Shown one piece after another: positions 33,330-45,311 of a stretch of DNA of 64,000 bases. The notes below the pieces were generated by a model, which made no database searches, was not told where the DNA came from, and was given only the letters and a program-made list of their open reading frames with translations. This DNA is from Wuchereria bancrofti (Eukaryota; Nematoda; Chromadorea; Rhabditida; Onchocercidae), in contig SSBO01000012.1 of assembly GCA_005281725.1 (NCBI GenBank), positions 23,845,012-23,909,011 on the forward strand, in the 5' to 3' direction. Position numbers and translations under genes: made by a program. Positions within the stretch are counted from its first letter, which is position 1, and each line of letters starts with the position of its first letter.

Positions 33330-33470
33330 CTGATCTTCGTAGTGGAAAAAAGAAAATATTGTTTGGGAGAGGTTTGCTGATCTCCGAGAGATTTGTTTGA
33401 TGTAGATGAAAATATGTGGAGTAACACGTGATATTTCCTTTATTAACAGAAACAACAGTACAATACAAAA
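33330..33470 (-). repeat. BEL LTR R/U5 remnant, reverse orientation
   Basis: Its reverse complement carries TTTCTGTTAATAAAGG, TTACTCCACATATTTTCATC and AACCTCTCCC in the order seen at the 3' ends of the LTRs at 6107, 7822 and 11572. The remaining LTR and any internal sequence are not evident. Confidence 0.7.
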
Positions 33471-33499
33471 TTTATAAAGACTGAGGTACAAATTAAGGA

Positions 33500-34300
33500 A
33501 ATCCCTTCTTAGTTAACTGCAATTGTTTTAGCGTAACTGGGAGTGATGCTGATAAATTCTTTGTTAGGCTCTAAAGGTAGTGACAATCATAGGAAACAAT
33601 GTGTTACGGTAGAAAAGAGTTTAAGCTATAAACATTTTTGGAAACAATGTATAATAGAGGTTTACATAAGCATGCTTCACCGACCATATTTCCTACCCTC
33701 ATTTCTTTTTTTACTTTCATTTATACTTTTTTATTAATATTTTTGTCGGAAAACCGAAAAGAAAATTTATTACACATTAAGCGTTCAGAATAATGCTAAT
33801 GATTCATCACTATAAACCAATGCGTTATTCCTTTGTTATATCCCATTTTTTGAAACAATGAATTCTTTATCTAAACCTCAAATAGTAAATGTACATCTGC
33901 CTTCATTGTAAATGTTAATCTTCTAAGCCAGCCCACTTCCCACACCCTTAAAAAGCTTCTTTAATCAGTTAATAAAAAAAAGAAACGATCTTCCCTTCCT
34001 TCTTCCTACTTAACAGTACCATTTCTTCCCTTCACTGTTTCAATTATTCGACAGTATGTTGTATCGAGTCACATTTACAAAGGAAATAAACGATATTTGG
34101 GTCGTCTCGCTCGCAGCTAAGATGCAAAAGGTTCAGTTCAAGTTCTACAAACTTAGAGTAAGTCAAGTGAACTTAACTAACCTAAATCATTTACTCTTCT
34201 GACCAGGAAGTTACTTCAAATTCACGACAATTTTAGAGTTTCGCGATACTAAAAACAAAATGCGAATGAGGTCTAAACTAAGTCAAAATATTTTGTTTAC
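33500..34300. other. No recognisable gene
   Basis: AT-rich DNA with short ORFs only. A TTTCGCGATAC motif near 34240 resembles LTR starts, but no LTR could be delimited. Confidence 0.5.
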
Positions 34301-34830
34301 TGTTTATTCAAAATGTATATGAAAATAATTTTCAACAAATGATGGAAAATTGGAATGATTTACATGCTTGTAAACATTTCATTCAAATTAGCTCTGATTT
34401 GTGTTTTCTTCTAAAAAATCAACAAACCAGACGTATAGGGCTAAATAAACTGCCTAATATTTCAAAATGAAATAGGCATTTTCCAATTCCGTCTCTTTTC
34501 GTATCTCCAAATTTATTAAACTTTCCACATGTTACACTTGTGATATATGCTATTTGATGAGTGATTTGAAACTTAGGCGCATTTTCATTCTCCTTTTATA
34601 TTCATACAGCTGCGAGGAAATGATATTGCTGTAACATATGTCAACACAGTTCCAAATGACTTCTGAAAATGCTGCAAATTAGGACTTCTGGGAATTGTGT
34701 TTGTTTGATTTCTACAGATTACAGATGAAATAAATCTTTTTTAATATATACATCCATACATTTATTCACTGTAAATTTTTGAAGTAAGCTAAAAATTTTG
34801 TGATTGCTGCAAAAATTTTAGACTATAAAT

Positions 34831-35546
34831 ATGGAATCATGCAAACAAGCAAATGAATTGGCTAATAGTGTCGTATACAACGCTATTCTCATTGTTGTGA
34901 TTATCATGTCAGCGACAGTAATTGTTGTTGAAATATGGGTAATGCTTAAGATAACAAATCGTATTTTATTACATCAAAATACTTTGTCTTCAACACTTTT
35001 CTGCAATCGCAAACGAACAGCGAGGCGGTAATGTCATACTTCTAAATGTAAAGTTTCTTCAATTCTTTCAAAAATTGTGCACAAAGAAATGATTAAAATA
35101 CAAGGCAAATAGTAACAAAATACTGGTGAAAAAGAGAAAAAAACAATCAACTGAATATTATATGAAACTAAAAACTGTAAGTATGTAAGTAACAAAGGAA
35201 TGTGCAAAGAAATGGATTAGTTGCTCGATTGCTGATCAGTGCGATCACATCTTGGACGATAAACGAATGCTTCGCAATCAATTCAAGTAACGAGCAAAAA
35301 TTTCATTAATTTTGAAAAATCTTTTCTAGTTATTACAGAATATTTGCCCATATCTATTTATTACTGACATATCGTAGGGCACGTGTTGATGACCCATGCA
35401 GGTATATGTTGTTTGTTTGGGAATGTTTCATGATGCGAGCACCGATCATTTTATCAACTTTCCTAAATTCTGCTTCTATACCTTCAATAGTAATTGAACG
35501 AGTTATCGCCACATTTTTCTCATCCAAATATGAAAATTTTGGGTAA
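34831..35546 (+). pseudogene. Chemoreceptor paralogue C, broken Sra/Srab-like copy
   Basis: Exon 1 (34831 to about 34982) reproduces MESCKQANELANSVVYNAIL and TM1, then switches abruptly to sequence resembling the copy's own intron at 35585. Exon 2 (from 35339) has IFAHIYLLLTYRRARVDDPC, FVWECFMMRAP and IERVIATFFSSKYENFG but meets an in-frame TAA at 35544. No later exons are present. An upstream region shared with the other copies remains at about 34480-34640. A pseudogene on present evidence. Confidence 0.8.
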
Positions 35547-37080
35547 AATATATTATCACAAATACAGGTACGAATAATTTTAATTTGTCTTTAACACCTT
35601 TCTGCAATCACCAACGAATAGTAAAGCGATAGTATTACAATTCTAACTTATGGATGTAAAATTTTTTCAGTTCTTTAAAATTTTTCAGATGATCTCATAG
35701 CGCGTAAATTTTTGTTTTAGAAAGTTAACAAACTGAACAATTGTTAAAAAACTTTGATGAATTTTTTTGTGAATTTTATGTGAGAGGAAGTGAAGCTTAA
35801 TTAATGAATTCAAAATAAAAGTCATATATTTATAGCGATGTGTCTTGCTATAAATATTGTCACGTAGATTTGCATTGTTTATTTATTTTTAGTTGGATGC
35901 TGAATGCAGGAAATGAATAAATTTTGTTCTTAAAGATTTTTCAGACTTTTACAAATTATTTCAATATAAGAATTTAATTTGATATATATGTAACTTGGAG
36001 AAATTCATATATTAATTTAGCTCTTGCATTTACTATATTTAATTCTCGTTTTGTCTATGTTTGTCAAACAACATTGTCAATTAAATTCTTTACGTTGAAT
36101 AAATTTTGAATTTTCAGCTATCTTTGTTTGTCAGTTCGCTGTAAACTGACGACAATTTCAAGCACGCCAATTAATGGAAAGATGACAAGAAATTATCAAT
36201 TTACTGATAACATGATATATCAGTGTATTAACTAGAATTAATATTATCATTATATCAGTGCTTCTCAATCACTGGTGATATCATTTTGATCATTACCATC
36301 TTTAAAAACCGTTTGGATTTCGCAAGTTACTATTCTCTACGGAATTAGTGTTTGCTTTTTAATGTTTTTCCGTTTTTTTAACTTCGTTTTATCAAATTTA
36401 TCATTCTTTGGCAGTACAAAAAAAAGTTTCTGTCTTTGTTAAAATGATATAATCATGAGAATTGCATTTGCAACTTTTTAAATTTGTAAATATTTTTTTG
36501 TTTCGTTTTATTTTTTTGTTATTTACTATTTTGCATGCTTTTTTTGACTTTCCTTTTATTACTCAGTAAGTTAACTTATTTTTCCCAGTAACTTACACTT
36601 TTGCATGCTTTTTCTTGCCTATTATTTTCTGTTCTTTTTTATTTACTTATAGATATTTTATTGTTTATTTTTGCATAACTTTACTGCCTTAGTCACTATT
36701 TGCATTTTGCATTCTTTTTTTTTTGACTTGCTTTTTATTTCGAAATTAGTTAACTTGCAGGAATTGAACTGAAAGTTATTTGCACTTTTTGCATGTTTTT
36801 TCTTGCTTACTGTTTTGCAACATCTTTACTCCATTTGATTAATGGGAAATTAATTGTTCAGAGCAACAAAAACTATCTTTGGTTTGAAAAGATAGTTTTA
36901 TTAAATTTGCTAAAATGAATGACAAATTTTTTATTGTTTATCAATATCAATTAAATGATTGTGAGGCGAAACAATTAACCTGTCAACTGTCACTCATCTT
37001 ACCCTTCTGCGATTTATTTTTTAGTAAACAAATAAGACGAAGTTATGATGACCACTGATGTCAAATAATCATGCTAAAGT
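35547..37080. other. AT-rich region with a degenerate T-rich repeat
   Basis: No gene seen. Between about 36480 and 36830 the phrase TTTGCATG(C)TTTTT followed by TTGACTT or CTTGC recurs at least three times at irregular spacing, suggesting an old degenerate repeat. Confidence 0.5.
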
Positions 37081-37081
37081 T

Positions 37082-37400
37082 ACTTTTATTCGTATGCCAA
37101 TTGAAGATAATTTTTGCAATGAAGTTTTTTTTTTTTTTATCCAATAGTTATTTGAGAAAAAAATTTTGAGAGAAATCACCTTTAATTAACAGCTGATATA
37201 TGTCACACATTTTTTCCAGGTAACTGTATGAAGATTAAAAGGGAATGAAAATGATACATGAAAGGTTTTTTAATTTTTTCATCAGCAAAGTTTTAATTAG
37301 TCTCGTTAAATAGTTCATACTTTTATATTTGTATGCCAATTGAAGATAATTTTTGCAATGAAGTTTTTTTTTTTTTTATCCAATAGTTATTTGAGAAAGT
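37082..37400. repeat. Tandem 239-bp duplication enclosing duplicon flank remnant
   Basis: GTATGCCAATTGAAGATAAT through TAGTTATTTGAGAAA occurs at 37092 and again at 37331. Between them lies sequence like 20545-20700 (ATCACCTTTAATTAACAGCT and the following bases), the flank upstream of the intact receptor, in the same orientation. Confidence 0.8.
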
Positions 37401-37499
37401 GAAAAAAATAAAAAAGTGTAATAAGTAATTCATTCCCCAAATAAATGAAGCATAAGAATGTAAAGGATATCTCAGCAACTGATTGTTTCCCACCTGTTA

Positions 37500-37985
37500 A
37501 AATAAATTAAAGTTGTTTGATGGATAAATGAATTTATTCAAATGGTTGTTTGCAAGAATTTGAACTAAAATTTTTGAGAAATGTTTTGATTGAATAAAAT
37601 GAAAGTGAAAGTGTTAATATTTTCTAAGCATTCATTCTCGTTTTTCAAAATATTAGTTACAATAAAATTTATGTATCAAAAAAAAAAAGTTTGAAATAGG
37701 AATAATTTTAATTATAATAGATGTTTGATATCAGTTGGTTAGCTATCAATTTGTTTTCAGGACTTGATGACAACTTGATAACGCATGGTTTTCAAATCGA
37801 TTCAACTTAAAATTTCCTTCTATTTCTCTTTTCAATTATTCTCAACTGTTGCGACATTGTTATTTATAATTTTCAAACATTCCATTCTGCAGCTATTTCG
37901 AAAATTTTCTGAAAAATGCAAATCACATTTTCAAAATTTACTTCCATTTGATATGTTTACAGCAAAATTTTTAAGAAAACTTTAA
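37500..37985 (-). pseudogene. Outer remnant of the chemoreceptor duplicon
   Basis: Parallels 16506-16990, the 3' flank and final exon region of the intact receptor, in the same orientation: AATGAATTTATTCAAA, then CATTCTGCAGCTATTTCGAA against CTTTCCTGCAGGTCTTTCGA. With 37150-37320 it suggests a fourth receptor copy reduced to its two ends. The plus-strand ORF here is incidental. Confidence 0.6.
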
Positions 37986-37989
37986 TTCA

Positions 37990-39899
37990 GATTAATAAAA
38001 TATGTCAAAATTTTAATTGCGAAAGCACAAATGTATTGATTTTTCATTTATTTGATTGTGTGATCATCTTAATTAATATTTCTTCTTATTTTTGTGTTAT
38101 AAAAATGTTGTAGTGATGAGCAAAAATGTAGTACAATTTAATTGTTAAAGTTTTTTAAGTTTAATTTTGGTTTGAAATTGTTAGGATGTGTTTGATAAAA
38201 TAAAGGTTAATTTTTTGTCCTTTTTTTTTAAATGAATATTAAACTATTAAAAGATTTGGTAAGGAAAAATAGTTATTGAAAATGGTTAAAGTAATTTTAA
38301 TTTTATTGGTGTATTTTTGTGTTACTTATGCAATTACTTTTACTTGCTTTAAGTTTTGTTACATTTGCAGAATATTTAATAACGGTGTTAGATTATTTAA
38401 AAACTACTGATTAGCAGACAATGATATCAGATTGGATATTTAAGTGATAATAATAAATTGAATATTTAGACGACAAATTAAATATTACAGTGATGGTAAT
38501 AAATTCAAGATTTGAATAAAAATAACGAACTGAAACATTTAATTTTTTTAGACAAAGAATATAACATTAAAATAATCAAATTAAAAATAAATAATTCAAT
38601 GAAAAAAAGAAAGAATAAATTTATGAAATGAGAAAAAATGAAATTCATTACCATTTTAATTCTTCTATTATCAATCACATAAATTAATTTCTGAAATTAT
38701 TTCATCTGTATCGCTAATCACATTATTACACTTACATTTCAAATATAAATTTTGGCATCTATTATTTTAAAAAATTGCTTATTAATTGTTGGATAAATTT
38801 TGCTTGTCAAATAAGCTAATTAATGAAGCATTTAACAACAAATGAATGTCAGATAGGAAAAAAACTGTTGCATTAAGCTTTGTTAAAATTTTCGTAATTG
38901 CTATTTCAATTAAGTTAAGAAAAGTTGGAGCAAGCAAAAGCAAAAAATGAACTAAAAAGCTTTTAAATTAAATTGTCTTTTTGAAATGTTAAATTGACTT
39001 TCTTAATTTTACTTTTCTCTTTTAAACTTTACCATCGGTGCTATAAAAATTTTCTTCTTTTCCAAAATGGGAAAAACAAATTTGAATTTCAATATTCTTA
39101 TAATAAAATAAAGATGTATTGGCTTTGATCTAATGTAATGAAGCAAATAATAAATGCACCATTGAAATTTAAACTTAAAGCCGTAAAATTGTCGGAAAAT
39201 TAAATTTTTTTTGTCTTTCACTAACATTTTTTTAGCGCTTAAAATCTAATACTAAAAAATTTTACAGTTTCCAGTAGGTATTTTAAAATGAGCATAAAAT
39301 AACTTTTCACTACTAAAAAAAATCGTCAACAAAAATCGTCTTTCCTTTCTTTTCTTCTTTAAATAAATGATTCATAGGACGAAATAAATTTTATTGCTAG
39401 AGTTTGATAATACTTATAAAAAATTAAATAATTACCATTAATCTTTCATCAAACTAAATAATTTAGGAATTTTGAATTAATTTTAAAATGATCAAACGAC
39501 AGCTTTTTTTTCTCAACCCTTCGCTCTTCTTTCCCACTCTTTTAGTTTTGCTTGAATAAATTTTGAATGCACTAAAAATTACAACTGATCATTATTTAAC
39601 TTTTATTGTAAAAAAATTCCATGTATTTCTAACATTAAAAAACTAATTTAAGTTTGGCAAAAGAAAAAAAAAAAGGAATTGAGAAAGATGAAATTTTTAT
39701 AACTTTTCAAGTTTTGATCATTCTTTTCAACATAATTTGCGATCTTCATTTCAAATCAAATACTTTCCATTCGCTGAAAGTTAGTAAAATGTTGGCTATA
39801 TTAGCTCGGAGAATTCGTTTGAATGTCAAATTCGAAATGAAATTGCTTTTTTCTTTCTCATTCGTTGTCACTCTCATCTCCAAAACTCATCAAAATAAG

Positions 39900-39930
<31 letters not shown>

Positions 39931-42900
39931 TTTGTGCCATTGCATAAGAAATTAGTTTTTCCTTTTTCTTTTTAACTATTCAAATTCGATTATCATTTGT
40001 TTGGCAATTTGTTTTACATCGAAATTTTTGTCAATTTTATTAAATTTATTAAATTCAAATTTCATATTCAATCCAACGTGAAAAAGAAAGGCAAACAAAT
40101 CATTTGCAAATTACAAATTGGGATTTAATAATTTATTAGATTATTGTACTCTTCATTTTATATTTCACATCAAATATAAAATTCAAATACAATATAAAAT
40201 AATCGTGCTTATCAAATTTTTCACCACCAAATTTTAGCTAATAAATTTTTGAAAATAACAAATAAGAACAAAAAAAAAAAAAACTTTCATGCATGATAGC
40301 TTATCAAGAAAATATTATTTAATTGTTTGCTTTCATCTAAACGTATTTTTTACTTTTTACTTTTGTTTAGGCGATTCCTTTTTTTTTTTTTTTTGCTAAT
40401 ATTACCAGATAATTATTATGTGAAAACAGTAATTTGATCTTGTCAATGATAACAGTGATAAGTGATAAGAAGAAATTCATTATGATTAATTGAAACGAGT
40501 GAAGAATTCAGATGCTTATTACAAATAAGAATGATTAATAAATATTACTGTAAAAATAAATCTTAATAAATGAAATGCCATATGAGTTTATTGAATCGAA
40601 TTAAAATAATTAGTGAAAAATTTAGATGGACATTGAATATTAAAATGTTTAATAACTTAAACAGTAGAGAGTATATATTAGAATTTTAATAAAATAAAAA
40701 TTTTCTGTTGTTAACAGTAGCAATTTTATTTATTATTTTTACAGGTTTATGCTAAGACAAAAAGAACAAATTGAAATTTTATTAAATTATATGATTATTA
40801 TTTTACAATTATTTCAAATATTCGTCTTTATGTAATCATTGCAGTACTCTTATCAATTTTTCAATACACATCAAAAAATTTTATTATATTTATTAAAGAA
40901 AGATGATGAGATAGATACTTTTTTTTGCGCTATTATTGGAATATATTCTCATTTTAAGTTTTATAGCAAAAAAGAAAAAAAAAAAAGAAATCAAGAAAAA
41001 ATAATAATTCAAAAAAAAGGACTTCTATTTTTGGCAGGAAAGAATTGAGGAATTGAAATATTTCTTTTAAAAAATCTTTTGTTTACTTTTTTCTTAAAAA
41101 AAAAAAGGCTTCGTTCATTTATTTGTGTGCACGCAATTTTTTTAGAAATACATTTAAAAAAGAATATTTGTAAAAAAAAAAGAAAAAAATGGAGAATGAA
41201 TGGACGAAGAAAAAAAAATGTTCACAATATAATTCTTTTAATAATGCGATTATAAATAATTCGAAATTAACTATTCAAACAATTTTAATATAAATTAGTT
41301 CTTAACAATAAATTAAAATAATTGATGAAATTTTAACTTTATTTACATTCATCTGAAATGTCATCAAAAGTGCCATCTTTTCCATACATTTATAATTTTA
41401 TTAACGTTATAAGTATTACTTATAAAAAGACTATTTAAATTTGTCAAAGATAAATCCAACAAATAGCTTTTTTTTTTTGTTCATTAATATGCCATTATTT
41501 TTGTAATTTAGCACTTCAATGATATGTGCTCAATTTGTCCTTTAAATTTTCACAAATTTTTAGCTTATTAAATTTAAGATTAAATTTGCAAAATATCTTA
41601 AAAGCTATATAGATTAAGAGAGAGAGAGAGAGAGAGAAAAAAGAAGTTTAGTTGTTATGTATTTATAAATGCATGAGAAATTGAATAGCTCTGTGTTAAT
41701 GGAATAATTTGATTGACATAGCACATGCCAAAAATTTTATTATAAATAATTGATAAGCAAAAAAAATGGTATATGTAATAAAATATGCTTTTTAAGCTTA
41801 TCCATTTACTTACTTTAACTTAATACTTTATCAATATTATAAGTAATATATTATGATAATGTTAACTTAACAAATTTATTTCTCATATTACTGTGCTAAT
41901 ATTGATTTTTTATTGAAATTTAATTATATGAATAGCACAATTTTTAAGAAATAATTTGCATGATATAACAAATAACAAGAGACCAAAGAACTAGATAATA
42001 GTATTTTCAGCTTAAATAGATTTTGCATATTTCACTGCTTGGAAAGTATTTTTCCTCTTATGTACATTTTAAATTTTTTTCATTTTTTTTTTTTTGTTTG
42101 CTTTTTGTTGAATTCAATTTTGAAATATTTTAATGCTCTTTTCGTTGTGGTTATAAAATAAGATGAAATATTACCATACTAATAGTTTTATTAATTTTTT
42201 TTTCTTTCACATTAAATTTTTCAAATAATTTTGCTAATATAATTTTTCTTTTCTCATTTTCTACAATCTTTCGATTTAATGTAATCGAGCAGTTAGGTAT
42301 TTTTATTATGCTTATTATCGTTGCTATTGTAGTTATTGTTGTTATTATTATTGCTATTATTATTATCGTTATTATTATTACCATTATTATTGCTATTACT
42401 GTTATTATTATTGCTATTACTGTCTGCTATTATTGTTATTGTTGTTATTATTATTATTGCTATTATTATTATTGTTATTATTATTACTATTATTGCTATT
42501 ATTTTTTTATTATTTTTATTGCTATTATTATTTATTATTCCAATCAGAATTGAAGAGAAATTTCATAATATATAAATTATTATTATCATTATTTTATATC
42601 GCTTACATAATTGCTTACATTCATAATTTGACATTGTAGAATCAATGATTATATCTCCTTGACTATATTATTATTTCCAGTAATTACTTCGTTTTTCCTT
42701 CTTTTTTTTTTTTTTTAATATAACACCTGTCTCATTTCTCTATCCTTCATATTATTATTCACCATGTATGTGTACTTAATTAAATCCTAAAACTCAATTT
42801 TTTTTCCCCAACATTTTTTTTTAATTTCCGTGCTTTTTCCATATAAAGTAATTTTATTTCCAGTATATTTGAAATATTATCCACAAAAGTTTTTCCTTAC

Positions 42901-45311
42901 TTTTTTAAATCTTTATTAAGCTTCAAATCTTAGCTTATTTTTAATTTCAACTTAATTCTATTCATTTTGCTTTTAATTTTACTCGAATTTTGTGCATTTC
43001 ATTTTTAATTTCAACCTAACTTTGTTTAGTTCATTTTTTAACTTCCAATCCCATTCATTTCATTCTTAACTTAGTTCCGTTCATTTAATTTAATTCTATT
43101 CATTCCATATTTCATTTCAACCTAATCCATTAATTTCATCCTGTTTCTATGATTTTATTATAATTTCAAAATTTCTGACTATGTTAAAGGTTTTCTATCA
43201 CTTATGTTGTTTGCTTCCATCAGTAAAAAGTTAACAAATATTTTGTTGTGTTTAAAATTTTATTGTTAATCATTTGTAATTTTTGTTTTAAAAATTTCTT
43301 TAGAAATCTGGGAAATAATAATTGTCTTTATTACCGACCATTATGACTTTTTTTTTTTGATTTTGTCATTAAACCAAGTGATATCATTCGATAGCAATGT
43401 GTATAAATGTAATTGAAAATTGTCAAATAATTGTCCTTAAAATCTATGAAAATTCCATCACAATATCAAATTTAATTTCTAAAATTTTCAAAATGATGGC
43501 TTGGTGTGAAGTGAAATATTAAAAATTAAAAAAATAAATAGATAAATTTATTTCGATCAATTGTAATCATTCCCAAATTTTTGTGATTATGGCTAGCAGT
43601 TGTTGTTGTTGAAAGCAAATAATGAAGTGTTTAAAATGAATTGATAAAATTTAAATGATTTCTCGAACAAAATGAAATAAGTTTTGGACAAAGAAGAAGC
43701 TATTTCGAACTTAAAGTTTAAACTTTGCTTAATTTTCAAGGAAAATTTTCTCATTCCAATTTTTTTTTAATTTTTGAAAAATTTGATTTTATAAATGAAT
43801 AATAAATATCTTTCAATACATTTCAATTACAGATAACATTTACCAATTAGTAGAAATATAGAATATGAATAATTCAAATGTTTTTCTTTCAACGATTTTT
43901 CATCTTTTACTGATCGATCAGAAATTTAGGCTATTTTTTCCTATCAATTAGACTTTATAAGACCAAATCGCCGATCTTTTTTAATTGATATTTACTGAAA
44001 ATTTTTTGATTGATTTTGAATATTAAAATTTCTATATAATTATGCATTTGGAATCGATTATGATCTTTAGTCAATGCATTAATAATAAGCAAAATGAAAT
44101 CATTTTTTTTTTTTAAGGAAAAAAGTATTATATTTTAATTTAAGTCTGAGGTATCTTAAAAATCTGAAATATCTTGAAAATTAAAGTAAAAATTTGTTAA
44201 GTTAAAATGTTGAAATTAATTCTTTAGTAAATCAATTAGTTTCAAACAATAGTAGACAGAAAATTATGCAAATTATTATTAATTAATAATGGTAAAATAG
44301 CAGCACTTATCAGTTATCGTTTACTATCAATGTTAATTATCATTCATACTTTTATTATTTCTATTATTTTGTAAAATTACATACAATTAATTTATGATTA
44401 TTTTAGCATCTTATTATCACTTTTTTCTCTTCATTTGCTAATGAACATTCGTTGATAAGTTCAAAGATTGCATTTTTCTAAAAACAGAAATAAATAAGTG
44501 TAATTAAAAACTAAATTGTTTACGAGATACAAATTAAACACTTGTCATTGTATGAAATCAATTAAACCTTTGCAATTAAGCAAATTGTAGTATCATTAAT
44601 AAAGATAATCCACCAAATTGATATGCTTCCTTTTTCAGTTCCAAAATTTTCACAATTATTTGCAAGTTTTCAAATAAAATAACTCTGTCATTGTAATTAA
44701 TCTTTTTAACATTTTTACAAAAGTAAGATTTGTAGTTTTAATTTTTTAGTGAGAAAATCAATAAATTATTGACATAAATAAAATTAAAAATTCTCATTGT
44801 AAGCAAATGGAAAATCTCGTTGAGAAACGAACTGTATGTAACAAAATTTTTAATTTAGGCTTAAAAGAATTAACTAAATGATTGAAAAAAAAAATTTTTT
44901 TCATTTTAAGGAAAAACTATTTCATTTTTTTGTTACGAAATAACATTGCAATAAATATGTAATCATTTCAGAAAGGTTTCCGTTTATACACAATTTGATT
45001 TAATTTAACTGATTTATTTTGAAATCAAAAATTTATGATGTCATGAATAAATGATTATTGTAAAGAAAAAAAAAAATTTTATTTCATTTTATAATAACTG
45101 GAAAGAGAAAGTTTTACTCAATATTTTAATTATATTTTTTTAAATATAATTTTTTAATATAATTAAATAATCTTTCAATGTAATTACGTATAAATTATTA
45201 CATTAGTCTATTATATCTTTCTCAAAATATTTTATGATTTAATTAATTTCACGTAATTAATATCACAAATTTTGCAGATAATGAAATGGAAGCTTTTTAG
45301 TAAAAGATAAT
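37990..45311. other. Seven-kilobase AT-rich region with no recognisable gene
   Basis: Only short low-complexity ORFs and homopolymers were seen. Recognisable elements are a GA dinucleotide run near 41617-41637 and a TTA/TTG/CTA trinucleotide array at 42300-42540. No splice-bracketed conserved frame was found on either strand. Confidence 0.6.
42300..42540. repeat. Imperfect trinucleotide array (ATT/GTT/CTATT)
   Basis: About 240 bp of TTATTATTG-type units with C and G interruptions. All frames yield homopolymer-like Leu, Ile or Tyr runs, so the overlapping ORFs are not genes. Confidence 0.9.

Noticed and set aside
34200..34260. Possible LTR start near a TTTCGCGATAC motif
   Set aside because: Similarity limited to about 12 bases, orientation inconsistent with the minus-strand remnant at 33330, and no opposite end found.
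42151..42639. Leu-, Ile- and Tyr-rich ORFs
   Set aside because: Trinucleotide repeat translated in three frames.
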